DNA of 64,000 nt from Alsobacter metallidurans (lineage in GTDB: Bacteria > Pseudomonadota > Alphaproteobacteria > Rhizobiales > Beijerinckiaceae): positions 849,421-913,420 of the forward strand of contig NZ_BMES01000002.1 in NCBI RefSeq assembly GCF_014636935.1. The letters run 5' to 3'. Below, piece by piece: positions 1-8,655 of the stretch. A model generated the notes under the pieces. It worked only from the letters and a program-made list of their open reading frames with translations. It had not been told where the DNA came from and searched no databases. The stretch's first letter is position 1. Each line of letters opens with the position of its first letter. The position numbers were made by a program, and so were the translations under genes.

Positions 1-195
1 GACGAGGTCGAGGCCTTCAAGGGCCAGCAGACCACCACAGAGTTCCTGTCGCGCCACATCTTCGACGCCATGGCGCAGGCCGCCCGCAAGGGCGAACTCG
101 GGCCGGGGTCGGACGGCATCGTGACAATCCGCGTGAGGCTTCACGAATCCCACGTGGCCCGGGCCTGGTTCGAGGGGCCGGTCGGTGGCGCCTGA
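1..195 (+). CDS. 6-pyruvoyl/6-carboxytetrahydropterin synthase family protein, C-terminal fragment
   Basis: The reading frame is open from the first base to a TGA at 193-195, leaving 64 residues of a protein that begins outside the window. The tail LHESHVARAW resembles the C-terminal strand of PTPS/QueD enzymes, in which a Glu in this segment anchors the pterin ring. Known members convert 7,8-dihydroneopterin triphosphate to a 6-substituted tetrahydropterin. The catalytic Cys and zinc histidines lie upstream and cannot be checked. The next gene starts 11 bases before this stop, so the two are probably co-translated. The context (glycosyltransferase, methyltransferase, RibA) suggests a modified pterin rather than queuosine, but that is inference. 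Confidence 0.65.
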   Translation, partial: DEVEAFKGQQTTTEFLSRHIFDAMAQAARKGELGPGSDGIVTIRVRLHESHVARAWFEGPVGGA

Positions 196-1237
196 CGTTT
201 TCTTCGCGATCCCGGGCGACATCGACACGCCGACCGGCGGCTACGCGTATGATCGACGCGTGCTGGCGATGCTGCCGAAGCATGGCGTCCCGGCGCGCCA
301 TCTCGCCTTGCCGGGCTCTTTCCCGTGGGCTTCGGTCAGCGATCTCGCCGAAACGCAGAGCGCCCTGCAGGGAACGCCGGACGGAGCAGTGCTGCTGATC
401 GACGGGCTGGCGCTCGGCGCCATGACGGACCTGGTTCTGGCCAGCGTTTTCAGGCCCATCGTGGCGCTGGTTCATCATCCGCTTGCGATGGAGACGGGGC
501 TGTCGGACCGCCAGCGCCGGGCGTTGGCGTCGAGCGAGCGCGCAGCCCTGGCCCGCGCACGCCATGTGATCGCAACGAGCCCCGAAACGGGGCGGCTGCT
601 GGTCTCCGACTTCGGCGTTCCCCCCGCCCATCTCACGGTGGCGCTGCCCGGCTGTGATCCGGCCCGGCGCGCCACGGGCTCGAGCGAAGCCGCGCCGGTG
701 CTGCTTGCGGTGGGCGCGGTGAGCCCTCGCAAAGGCTATGACGTCCTGATCGACGCGCTGGCGAGCCTGAGGGACCGGCCCTGGCGCCTGCGCATCCTCG
801 GCGCGACGGATCGCGATGAGGCGGAAATGACGCGGCTCGCCAATCTGCTGGAAACGCATAACCTGACCGACCGGGTGCGCTTCGAGGGCTCCCTGTCGGG
901 TCAGGCGCTCGACGACGCCTACGCGAACGCTGACGTGTTCGTGCATTCCGCGCATTACGAGGGCTACGGCATGGTGCTCGCCGAGGCGATGGCGCGCGGG
1001 CTGCCGATGGTGGTCTCCACCGGCGGAGCGGCCGGCGAGACCGTGCCGGACGGCGCGGCTCTCAAGATTCCGCCCGGAGACGCGGAGGCGCTCGCGGCGG
1101 CGATGTCGGCGCTGCTGGACGGCCCCGAACGGAGGCAGGCCCTTGGCGACGCGGCCTGGAAAGCCGGCCGGTCCCTGCCCGGCTGGGACGACACGGCCGC
1201 CACAATCGCGGGCGTGCTGAAAAGGATCGGCGCATGA
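185..1237 (+). CDS. GT4-family glycosyltransferase
   Basis: A 350-residue protein with the layout of a GT-B retaining glycosyltransferase of family 4. The C-terminal nucleotide-sugar domain opens at about residue 172 with AVGAVSPRKGYD. The family E-x7-E signature is at Glu259 and Glu267 (EGYGMVLAE), followed by a GG loop at 280-281. No signal peptide or membrane helix is seen, so it should act in the cytoplasm. The GTG start overlaps the upstream pterin synthase by 11 bases, and its stop overlaps the next ATG by 4 bases, indicating translational coupling. The acceptor cannot be read from sequence; a pterin or related small molecule is suggested by the neighbours. Confidence 0.85.
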   Translation: MAPDVFFAIPGDIDTPTGGYAYDRRVLAMLPKHGVPARHLALPGSFPWASVSDLAETQSALQGTPDGAVLLIDGLALGAMTDLVLASVFRPIVALVHHPLAMETGLSDRQRRALASSERAALARARHVIATSPETGRLLVSDFGVPPAHLTVALPGCDPARRATGSSEAAPVLLAVGAVSPRKGYDVLIDALASLRDRPWRLRILGATDRDEAEMTRLANLLETHNLTDRVRFEGSLSGQALDDAYANADVFVHSAHYEGYGMVLAEAMARGLPMVVSTGGAAGETVPDGAALKIPPGDAEALAAAMSALLDGPERRQALGDAAWKAGRSLPGWDDTAATIAGVLKRIGA

Positions 1238-2085
1238 GCGGCTTCGACCCGACCTGGCTCGCCTTGCGCGAGCCCGCCGATCATGGCTCCCGCAACGCCG
1301 ACCTGCAGGACCGGGTCGCGGCCCGCTTCGGCAAGCGCCGGGACCTGCTCGTGCTCGATCTGGGATGCGGAACAGGATCCAACCTGCGCGCGCTGGCCCC
1401 GCTTCTGCCGGAGCACCAGTTCTGGCGGCTGGTCGATCACGACCCTGCCCTGCTGGAGGCCGCGCGCGAGCGTCTGCAGGCCTGGGCCGACGAGGCCGAG
1501 GATGGGCCGGGCGGCGAACTCATCCTCACCAAGGGCCCGCGCACGATCCGGGTCCGGCTCGAACAGGCGGACCTGCGGGCGGGCGTCGCCCCCCTGCTGA
1601 GCCCGGCGCCCGGCCTGGTCACGGCCTCGGCCTTGTTCGACCTCGTCTCGCCCGGCTGGATGGCCAATTTTGCCCGGGATGTCGCCGCCAGCAAGGCTAC
1701 TTTCTACACCGTGCTGACCTATGACGGCGAGGCCGCCTGGGACGATCCGCCCCACCCTGCCGATGCGGCCGTGCTGGAGGCGTTCCACACGCACCAGCGC
1801 GGCGACAAGGGCTTCGGCGCGGCGGCGGGGCCGGACGCCGACACGGCGCTCCGACAGGCCTTCGAGGCGGCTGGCTACGTTTGTGAGGAGGCCGACAGCG
1901 CCTGGGTGCTCGGCCCGGCTGAGCACGCCCTCATCGGTCAACTCGTGAGCGGCATCGCGCAAGCCGCCGCCGAGGCCGGGCCGATCCCGGCCGAGGAGGC
2001 GCAGGCCTGGGCGGCGGCAAGGTCCACCTCGCGCCGCGTCGTGATCGGCCACAAGGATTTGTTGGCCATCCCGCGCAAGCGCTGA
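1234..2085 (+). CDS. class I SAM-dependent methyltransferase
   Basis: A 283-residue protein. The AdoMet-binding motif I is LDLGCGTGSN at residues 41-50, followed by an acidic residue after the second strand (LVDHDPALLE, about 68-77). It starts on the ATGA overlap with the glycosyltransferase. No membrane helix or extra domain is visible. The substrate is unknown; tight coupling to a glycosyltransferase and a pterin synthase suggests tailoring of the same small molecule. The gene ends 9 bases before the stop of the convergent cytochrome b561 gene. Confidence 0.8.
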   Translation: MSGFDPTWLALREPADHGSRNADLQDRVAARFGKRRDLLVLDLGCGTGSNLRALAPLLPEHQFWRLVDHDPALLEAARERLQAWADEAEDGPGGELILTKGPRTIRVRLEQADLRAGVAPLLSPAPGLVTASALFDLVSPGWMANFARDVAASKATFYTVLTYDGEAAWDDPPHPADAAVLEAFHTHQRGDKGFGAAAGPDADTALRQAFEAAGYVCEEADSAWVLGPAEHALIGQLVSGIAQAAAEAGPIPAEEAQAWAAARSTSRRVVIGHKDLLAIPRKR

Positions 2086-2094
2086 GCCGGCCGC

Positions 2095-2637
2095 TCAGCC
2101 GCCCGGCAGCATGCGCCGCAACACGCCGTCGCGGCTGATGAACACATGCTTCAGCACGCCTGCGAGATGCAGCGCCACCAAGCCGGTGAGGATGAAGCCA
2201 AGGACCTTGTGAATTCCAAGGATTCGGCCGGTGGTCTCTTCCGACCCCGTGAACGTGATCGGGATCGGGATGGTCCAGAACAGGTTCACGGGCGCGCAGC
2301 ACATGGACGTGCCGATGAAGCCGAGGATCGGCATGGCGAACACGATCACATACATGGCCCGGTGCACCCATGTGGAGAGCGTGCGCTCGAAGGGCGACAG
2401 CCCGTCCTCGGGCGGAGGCGCGCCGCGGGTGAGCCGCACCACCACACGCACGGCGACGATCAGAAACGCGATGATCCCGACCGACTTGTGCACCTCGTAG
2501 AGCGCGTTGGTGAGCGCCCCTTCCCCGAGCCGCACCATCGTGAACGCGACGGGCACGAGGATGAACACGCAGGCCGCCGTGAGCCAGTGCAGCCACTTAG
2601 CGGCTGGCGAATAGCCGTCCGGTTTCGTTGTCGACAT
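2095..2637 (-). CDS. cytochrome b561 family protein (CybB-like)
   Basis: A 180-residue integral membrane protein with four predicted helices (about 15-35, 50-70, 92-112 and 142-165). Candidate haem-b ligands His17, His50, His143 and His157 sit in the positions typical of the bacterial b561 family; His92 is also present. It probably passes electrons between quinol and a partner at the inner membrane. Its start lies 41 bases inside the end of the upstream RibD-like gene on the same strand, an unusually long overlap that implies co-expression with that reductase. It is convergent with the methyltransferase gene. Confidence 0.85.
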   Translation of the reverse strand: MSTTKPDGYSPAAKWLHWLTAACVFILVPVAFTMVRLGEGALTNALYEVHKSVGIIAFLIVAVRVVVRLTRGAPPPEDGLSPFERTLSTWVHRAMYVIVFAMPILGFIGTSMCCAPVNLFWTIPIPITFTGSEETTGRILGIHKVLGFILTGLVALHLAGVLKHVFISRDGVLRRMLPGG

Positions 2638-3373
2638 CGCTCGCCCTTCCTTGTCTCAGGTCGCAGTCGAACAGCACGTCGCCGTCCGCAAAGACATGCA
2701 CGCGTGTCGCCGGCCGGCGCGCGCGCGCCAGCACGGGCTCGGGCGCCAGATCCAGCGCCAGGCGCCCGGCCCCGATGATCAGCGGCGCGACCAGCACATG
2801 GAGGCGGTCCACCGCGTCCGCGTCCATGAAGTGCGAGATGGTCCTGGCGCCGCCCTCTATCAGGATGCGGCGCATCCCCCGGCGAAACAGCGCCTCGACC
2901 ACCGCGCCGGGCGGGATCACGCCCTCGCCTTCCACCACGATCTCCTCCACCCCCTCCGGCGCCCGGCCCCGCTTGCGGGTGACCAGCAGGCGGCGCGCCC
3001 CGTCTGCGGCGAAACAGCGCGCACCAGCCGGAACGCGCCCATTCGGGTCCAGAACGACCCTGGCGGGGCTTTGCCCCGCGCAGCGGCGAACGGTGAGCTG
3101 CGGATCGTCGGCCAGAACCGTCCCGACGCCCACCAGCACGGCGTCCACATGCGCCCGGATCCCATGAAGATGATCCAGCGCGGCCGAGCCGTTGATGTAG
3201 CGGGATTCTCCCGTCACGGTTGCGATCCGCCCGTCCAGCGATTGCCCCAATTGGGCGATCACATAGGCCCGGTGGCAAGCAGCCAGCCGCAACGGCGCGA
3301 ACACATCCGCGTCATCGCCCAGCGTGCGCCGCTTGATTTCTGCGTCGGTCGCGTGTGAATCCTGCTCAGGCAT
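2597..3373 (-). CDS. RibD C-terminal (dihydrofolate-reductase-like) domain reductase
   Basis: A 258-residue protein consisting of the RibD reductase domain without the N-terminal deaminase. Recognisable segments are SLDGRIA (45-51), GVGTVLADDPQLT (82-94) and EGGART (173-178), the last two being NADPH/substrate-binding elements. Family members reduce the ribosylamino-pyrimidine of riboflavin synthesis, or act as pterin/folate reductases. The first 35 residues are an extension without recognisable motif. It is divergent from ribA across 125 bases and overlaps the b561 gene. It could be the riboflavin reductase or a paralogue dedicated to the neighbouring pathway; sequence alone does not decide. 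Confidence 0.85.
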   Translation of the reverse strand: MPEQDSHATDAEIKRRTLGDDADVFAPLRLAACHRAYVIAQLGQSLDGRIATVTGESRYINGSAALDHLHGIRAHVDAVLVGVGTVLADDPQLTVRRCAGQSPARVVLDPNGRVPAGARCFAADGARRLLVTRKRGRAPEGVEEIVVEGEGVIPPGAVVEALFRRGMRRILIEGGARTISHFMDADAVDRLHVLVAPLIIGAGRLALDLAPEPVLARARRPATRVHVFADGDVLFDCDLRQGRASDVDNETGRLFASR

Positions 3374-3498
3374 TGTTGCTCCCGCGGCGCCGCTCGCGAT
3401 TGACGGAGGCGTTTAGCTTGAAAGCCGGCGTCGCCAGCCTAACCTATGGCGGGAGCGCTGCGCTGGCGAGACGGGTCGGAAAAGGTTCGCGTCGACAC

Positions 3499-4611
3499 AT
3501 GGAACACCCTTTGCCTCTCGCCCACGCCTTCGGGGATCCCGCGCACGCCGCCGTGGAGCGCGCCATTGCGGAATTGCGGTCCGGCCGCCCGGTCACCATC
3601 GTGGATGGCGAGCAGTCCTTGGTCGCCATCGGGGTCGAGGCCCTCGACGAGACGGTCGCGCGCGCCTTGGATGACCTTGGCGCGGCCCACTTGGTGCTCC
3701 CGTCCGCCCGTCTGCGGCGCCTTGGCGTCGAACGGCATGGGCCCGGCATCCTGGCCTTGCCGCAAATAGACCTCGCCCGCATCGAGATGCTCGCGCTGAA
3801 GATCGAAGCCCGCGTCGACGCCCCGGTCGGGCCCGCGGGCCCGCTCGATGGCGTGGCGCTGGAGCTCGCCTCGCTCACCCTGATCCTGCCCGCCATGGTG
3901 GCGGTTCCGATCAAGCCGGAGCTCGCACCGCTCGATCTCCTGCGCGTGCCGGCCGAAGCCGTGCGCTGCTATCGGCGGGGCCTGGCCCGCACCATCCGCG
4001 CCGTCAGCCGCGCGCCCGTACCGCTGGAAGGCGCGCCCGAAACCGAGTTCGTCGTGTTCCGCGGCGGCGAAGGCCTGCGCGACCAGGTCGCGATCCTGAT
4101 CGGGCGGCCCGACCTGGCGAAGCCGGTCCCGGTCCGGCTTCATTCCGCCTGCCTGACGGGCGATCTCTTCGGCAGCCTGAAATGCGACTGCGGCGACCAG
4201 TTGCGCGGCACCGTGAAGTTCATGTCCGAGAACGGCGGCGGCGTGCTGCTCTATCTCGACCAGGAAGGCCGGGGCAACGGCATCGCCAACAAGATGCGCG
4301 CCTACAAGCTGCAGAGCCAGGGCTGGGACACCTACGACGCCGACGAGTTGCTCGGCTTCGGCCTCGACCAGCGCCGCTTCGATTTCGCGGCCGAGATGCT
4401 GAAGCAGCTCGGCGTTTCGCAGGTCGCCGTCTACACCAACAACCCGCTCAAGATCGCCGCCCTGCGCAGCGCCGGTCTCGAGGTGGTGGAAGATCGCCGC
4501 GCCTATGGCCGGCAGACCACCGAGAACGTGCTCTACCTCGCCTCCAAGCGCGACCGCGCGGGCCATTTCATCGATCTCGACGACCTGGCGGCGCATCGGC
4601 CGGCGGAGTGA
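3499..4611 (+). CDS. ribA: GTP cyclohydrolase II
   Basis: A 370-residue protein. It opens the imidazole ring of GTP to give the diaminopyrimidine precursor of riboflavin. The C-terminal half carries the zinc cysteines Cys218, Cys229 and Cys231 (SACLTGD...SLKCDC) and the catalytic loop DQEGRGNGI at 254-262. The N-terminal ~170 residues look like a degenerate DHBP-synthase (RibB) half, the long form I recall for rhizobial RibA. I chose ATG 3499; an upstream in-frame ATG at 3355 would overlap the divergent RibD-like gene. The stop overlaps the GTG of the next gene by 4 bases. Confidence 0.88.
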   Translation: MEHPLPLAHAFGDPAHAAVERAIAELRSGRPVTIVDGEQSLVAIGVEALDETVARALDDLGAAHLVLPSARLRRLGVERHGPGILALPQIDLARIEMLALKIEARVDAPVGPAGPLDGVALELASLTLILPAMVAVPIKPELAPLDLLRVPAEAVRCYRRGLARTIRAVSRAPVPLEGAPETEFVVFRGGEGLRDQVAILIGRPDLAKPVPVRLHSACLTGDLFGSLKCDCGDQLRGTVKFMSENGGGVLLYLDQEGRGNGIANKMRAYKLQSQGWDTYDADELLGFGLDQRRFDFAAEMLKQLGVSQVAVYTNNPLKIAALRSAGLEVVEDRRAYGRQTTENVLYLASKRDRAGHFIDLDDLAAHRPAE

Positions 4612-6947
4612 GATCGGCGTCGACGATCGCCTCGACCGCTCCGGCGCTCGGCCCCGAGCGCTGGCCGCTCCTGCGTGCGGCGGCGTTCGTCGCCTTGGGT
4701 TGGCTCGCTCTATCCTGGCCCTGGCTCTCCGGCCGCGCCACCGTGCCGTGGGACGCCAAGGCGCACTTTCAGGCGCAACTGCAGTTCCTGGCCGACAGCC
4801 TCCATCGCGGCGAAGCGCCGTTCTGGAACCCCTTCGTGTTCGCCGGCCAGCCCCAGATCGCCGACCCGCAGTCGCTGATCTTCTCCCCGCCGCATCTCCT
4901 GCTGGCGCTGCTTGATTCTTCGCCAAGCCTGCAGGCGACGGACGGCGTCGCGCTCGGAATGCTGCTGCTGGGCGGATTCGCCATCCTGCTTCTGTTCCGC
5001 GACCGTGGCTGGCACTGGGGCGGAGCCGTGGTTGCGGCACTCAGCTTCGCTTTCGGCTGCTCTGCCGCCTGGCGGATCCAGCACACCGGGCAGGTGCTCA
5101 GCCTCGCTTATCTGCCGCTCGCCTGGTGGGCGCTGGAGCGCGCGCTTGACCGGCGCTCCCTCGCCTATGGGCTGCTTGCAGGCGTGGTCGCGGGCTTCAT
5201 GGTGCTGGGACGCGATCAGGTCGCGCTGATTGGCGTGTACCTCCTGGCCGGCGTCGTGCTCCACCGCTGGACCTCGGCCGCGAGGCCGCTGGCCTCTGCC
5301 CGGGCCAGCATCGCCCCGCTGGCGGCAGGAACGGTCGGGGGCATTCTCGTGGTCGGGCTGCCGCTGGTCATGACGGCCCTGCTGGCCGGCGACAGCAACC
5401 GCCCGGAGATCGACTACGAAGGCGCGGCGCGCGGCTCGCTCCATCCCGCCTCGCTTCTCACTGCCTTCGCGGCGAACCTGTTCGGGACAGACGGCCCCTT
5501 GGTGGACTTCTGGGGCCCACCGAGCCCGGCTTGGGGCCCTGTGGACCTGTTCCTCGCCCGCAACATGGGCGACGTTTACTTCGGCGCTATCCCGCTGATC
5601 GCCATCCTGGCAATGGGCGTCGCAGGCCGCGCTTTCGCGGCGCGGGAGATCCGTTTCACGCTCGCGGCGACGGCCTTGCTCCTGCTCTATGCGCTGGGAC
5701 GGTATACGCCGGCCTTCGCGCTTCTGTTTCACCTGCCCGGCGCAAACCTCTACCGTCGCCCGGCGGACGCGACTTTCGTGATCGGCGCTCTCGCCGCCAT
5801 CCTCGCGGGCTATGCCGTGCACCGCCTCCTGTCCGGATCGCTCGCAAAGCTTTCGCCGAGCAAAGTCGCGACCGGCGCCGCTCTGATAGCCGGCGGCCTC
5901 GCCGCCTGCGTTGCGACGGCCTGGGCGAAGGACCGCCTCGGCGCCGCCGCGTCGCCTCTCGCGATCGCGGTTGCGTCATTGGCGGGTGCCGCCGTCCTCC
6001 TGTGGGGAGCCGCACGTACCGTCCCGCGACGCCCTACCTTGGCGGTGGCGTTGCTGACGCTCGGGCTCGTCGCCGATCTTGCGATCAGCAATGGCCCCAA
6101 CGAATCCACGGCGCTGCCCTCCGCTGTCTATGACGTGCTGCGCGCCGATAGCCGCAACCCGACCATCGCGCTCTTAAAACAGCGGCTCGCCGCCACCGCC
6201 GCGCCGGACCGGCGCGACCGTGTCGAGCTCGCGGGCGTCGATTTCCATTGGCCGAACGCCAGCATGGTGCATCGGCTGGACAATACGCTGGGCTACAACC
6301 CCGTCCGCCTCGACCTGTACAGCCGGGCCACCGGCGCCCAGGATCACGTCGCGCTGCCGAGCCAGCGCACCTTCTCGCCGCTGATGCCGGGCTATCGCTC
6401 GCGTCTCGCCGACCTGCTCGGCCTGCGCTTGATCGTGACCCGCGGCGACGTCGCCGAGATCGACCCGGCACTGCAGCCCGGCGACCTCAACGAGATCGCC
6501 CGCACGGTGGATGGGCGCATCTACGAGAACCCGCGCGCCCTGCCCCGCGTGCTCTTCGCCGCCGAGGCCCGCAAGGCCGACTTCGAGGCGCTGCTCGCGA
6601 ACGGTCGATGGCCGGATTTCGACCCGACCCGCACCGTCCTGCTGCAGGACGCCCCCATCGCGAAGCCGCTGGCTCTTGGACCGGCCGGCAAGGTCGAGAT
6701 CAGGCGCTACGCCAACACGCAAGTCGTCGTGAGCGCGGCCTCAGCGACGGGCGGATACGTGGTGCTCAACGACGTGTGGCACCCCTGGTGGTTCGCGGAG
6801 GTCGACGGACAACCGGCGCCCCTGCTGCGCGCCAATGTCATCTTCCGGGCCGTGCTCGTGCCGCCGGGCGAACACGAGGTGCGTTTCGTGTTCCGGCCGC
6901 TCGACGGGGCCTGGGACGAGCTGAACAGTCGGATCCAGGGACACTGA
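4608..6947 (+). CDS. YfhO-like multispanning membrane protein, putative GT-C glycosyltransferase
   Basis: Starts at a GTG sharing GTGA with the ribA stop, giving 779 residues. After one N-terminal helix the periplasmic loop has PWDAKAHFQ and a WNP..FAGQP..ADPQ segment characteristic of YfhO/GT-C type proteins. Roughly a dozen hydrophobic helices follow to about residue 490. The C-terminal ~290 residues are soluble and end with the YfhO-type strand region (WHPWWFAEVDGQ). Such proteins are thought to transfer sugars from lipid-linked donors on the outer face of the inner membrane. Coupling to ribA and to a cytoplasmic glycosyltransferase upstream is notable. The open frame extends upstream inside ribA, but that part is a shadow. 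Confidence 0.75.
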   Translation: MRSASTIASTAPALGPERWPLLRAAAFVALGWLALSWPWLSGRATVPWDAKAHFQAQLQFLADSLHRGEAPFWNPFVFAGQPQIADPQSLIFSPPHLLLALLDSSPSLQATDGVALGMLLLGGFAILLLFRDRGWHWGGAVVAALSFAFGCSAAWRIQHTGQVLSLAYLPLAWWALERALDRRSLAYGLLAGVVAGFMVLGRDQVALIGVYLLAGVVLHRWTSAARPLASARASIAPLAAGTVGGILVVGLPLVMTALLAGDSNRPEIDYEGAARGSLHPASLLTAFAANLFGTDGPLVDFWGPPSPAWGPVDLFLARNMGDVYFGAIPLIAILAMGVAGRAFAAREIRFTLAATALLLLYALGRYTPAFALLFHLPGANLYRRPADATFVIGALAAILAGYAVHRLLSGSLAKLSPSKVATGAALIAGGLAACVATAWAKDRLGAAASPLAIAVASLAGAAVLLWGAARTVPRRPTLAVALLTLGLVADLAISNGPNESTALPSAVYDVLRADSRNPTIALLKQRLAATAAPDRRDRVELAGVDFHWPNASMVHRLDNTLGYNPVRLDLYSRATGAQDHVALPSQRTFSPLMPGYRSRLADLLGLRLIVTRGDVAEIDPALQPGDLNEIARTVDGRIYENPRALPRVLFAAEARKADFEALLANGRWPDFDPTRTVLLQDAPIAKPLALGPAGKVEIRRYANTQVVVSAASATGGYVVLNDVWHPWWFAEVDGQPAPLLRANVIFRAVLVPPGEHEVRFVFRPLDGAWDELNSRIQGH

Positions 6948-7026
6948 AACGCCGTGCGCGTCCCCTCTCCCCACGCCAGGGGAGCGGACAGGGTGAGGGC
7001 CGGCTAGGCCTGGTGAGCCCTCGCCC

Positions 7027-7503
7027 TCAGCCCTTCTCGCGCATAAGGCGGGATTTCTCGCGGTCCCAATCCCGCTTCTTTTCGGTCTCGCGCTTGTCGG
7101 CGACGTTCTTGCCCTTGGCGAGCGCGATCTCGACCTTCGCGCGGCCCTTTTCGTTGAAGTAGATCTTCAACGGCACCAGCGTCATGCCCTCGCGCTGGAT
7201 CGCAGCCGTGAGCCGGTCGACCTGTCGCCGATGCAGCAGCAGTTTGCGCGGCCGCTTGGGGACGTGGTTGAACTTGTTGGCCTCGAGATATTCAGGAATG
7301 TAGGCATTGACGAGAAAGATCTCGCCGTTCTTCTCGCCGGCGTAGCTCTCCCCGATCGTGGCCTTGCCGCCGCGCAGCGACTTTACCTCCGTGCCGGTCA
7401 GCATGATGCCGGCCTCGAAGGTCTCGCCGATATGGTAGTTGAACCGCGCCTTGCGGTTGTCGGCCGCGATGGTGTTGTTCGGGTCGTCCTTGCCCTTCGA
7501 CAT
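7027..7503 (-). CDS. smpB: SsrA-binding protein SmpB
   Basis: A 158-residue full-length SmpB. It begins with [10 protein letters not shown] and carries the conserved [11 protein letters not shown] segment, and ends in the basic tail rich in Arg/Lys ([11 protein letters not shown]) that occupies the decoding centre. It delivers tmRNA to stalled ribosomes for trans-translation. It lies 12 bases downstream of dapA on the same strand, an order common in alphaproteobacteria. The tmRNA gene itself is not in this window. Confidence 0.97.
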   Translation of the reverse strand: MSKGKDDPNNTIAADNRKARFNYHIGETFEAGIMLTGTEVKSLRGGKATIGESYAGEKNGEIFLVNAYIPEYLEANKFNHVPKRPRKLLLHRRQVDRLTAAIQREGMTLVPLKIYFNEKGRAKVEIALAKGKNVADKRETEKKRDWDREKSRLMREKG

Positions 7504-7515
7504 CGTGTCCTGTTC

Positions 7516-8409
7516 TCAGCCGTTCAGCAGCCCGGCATGGGTCAGCGCAGAACGAATGATCGCCTTGGTTGGTTCGCTCACCGGCACCATCGGCAGGCGG
7601 ACGTCCTCGAACATACGGCCCAGCGCCGACAAGGCGTATTTCGGGCCCGCCGGGTTCGGTTCGATGAACAGCGCCGCATGCAGCGGCATCAGCCGGTCCT
7701 GGATCGTCAGCGCCGTGGCGAAATCGCCCGCCAGGCAGGCGTTCTGGAATTCCGCGCAGAGCTTGGGAGCGACATTCGACGTCACCGAAATGCAGCCATG
7801 GCCGCCATGCGCCATGTGGCCCAGCGCGGTGGCGTCCTCGCCGGTCAGTTGGATGAAGTCCGGCCCCATAGCATGGCGCTGCAGGCTGGCTCGGTCGAGC
7901 TTGGCGGTGGCGTCCTTGACGCCCGCGATGTTGGGCAGCTCCCACAGCCGCTTCATGGTCTCGACCGACATGTCGATCACCGAGCGCGGCGGGATGTTGT
8001 AGATGATGATCGGGATGCCGATCGCGTCGTTGATCGCCTTGTAGTGCTGGTAGAGCCCTTCCTGGTTCGGCTTGTTGTAGTAGGGCGTCACCACCAGCAC
8101 GGCGTCCGCGCCGGTCTTCTCGGCGTAGCGGGCGAGGTCCACCGCCTCGGCGGTGTTGTTGGAGCCCGCGCCGGCGATCACGGGCACGCGGCCGCGCGCC
8201 TGAGACACGCACCACTGCACCACCTGCCGGTGCTCCTCGTGCGACAGCGTCGGGCTCTCGCCGGTGGTGCCCACCGGGACGAGGCCATGCGTGCCGTTTT
8301 CGATCTGCCAGTCGACATGGGCCCGGAAGGCGGCCTCATCGAGCTTGCCGTCCCGGAAGGGGGTCACCAGAGCCGTGAAAGACCCCTTGAACATACGGCT
8401 CGTCTTCAT
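7516..8409 (-). CDS. dapA: 4-hydroxy-tetrahydrodipicolinate synthase
   Basis: A 297-residue aldolase that condenses pyruvate with aspartate semialdehyde in the lysine/diaminopimelate pathway. The Schiff-base lysine is Lys165 (AGVKDAT), the catalytic tyrosine Tyr137 (IIYNIPPR), and the threonine pair is at 48-49 in [10 protein letters not shown] placed the start at ATG 8409 ([10 protein letters not shown]); ATG 8394 is also possible. The frame is open to 8643, but that extension is not DapA-like. Diaminopimelate supply fits the murein-hydrolase gene that diverges from it. Confidence 0.95.
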   Translation of the reverse strand: MKTSRMFKGSFTALVTPFRDGKLDEAAFRAHVDWQIENGTHGLVPVGTTGESPTLSHEEHRQVVQWCVSQARGRVPVIAGAGSNNTAEAVDLARYAEKTGADAVLVVTPYYNKPNQEGLYQHYKAINDAIGIPIIIYNIPPRSVIDMSVETMKRLWELPNIAGVKDATAKLDRASLQRHAMGPDFIQLTGEDATALGHMAHGGHGCISVTSNVAPKLCAEFQNACLAGDFATALTIQDRLMPLHAALFIEPNPAGPKYALSALGRMFEDVRLPMVPVSEPTKAIIRSALTHAGLLNG

Positions 8410-8655
8410 TCCGGCGGTTCCCTTCCCTGCCCGGCCTTTGCTGGCCGAACCTTCGCGCTGGCGTACACATAAACGCTTGCGGCGCGCCAGAAAAGGGAAA
8501 GCCCGCGCGCTTTCGTCCGGCATCCTGCCCTCGCCGCCTTCCCGCCACGGTCGTCGGTCATTGCAAGCAGGAATTAGACACGGTGAAGTTGTTGGTTCAC
8601 CATTCGTAAACGAGACCGGCCCAGTGTGGTCGGGGGCAACCACTCAGGTGACGCA

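Noticed and set aside
3374-3498. Possible FMN riboswitch before ribA.
   Set aside because: The 125-base gap is too short for a complete RFN element plus expression platform, and I could not find its conserved core.
4182-4607. Apparent 142-codon N-terminal extension of the YfhO-like protein inside ribA.
   Set aside because: It lies in another frame over the catalytic core of ribA and is Arg-rich nonsense. The GTG at 4608, overlapping the ribA stop, is the natural start.
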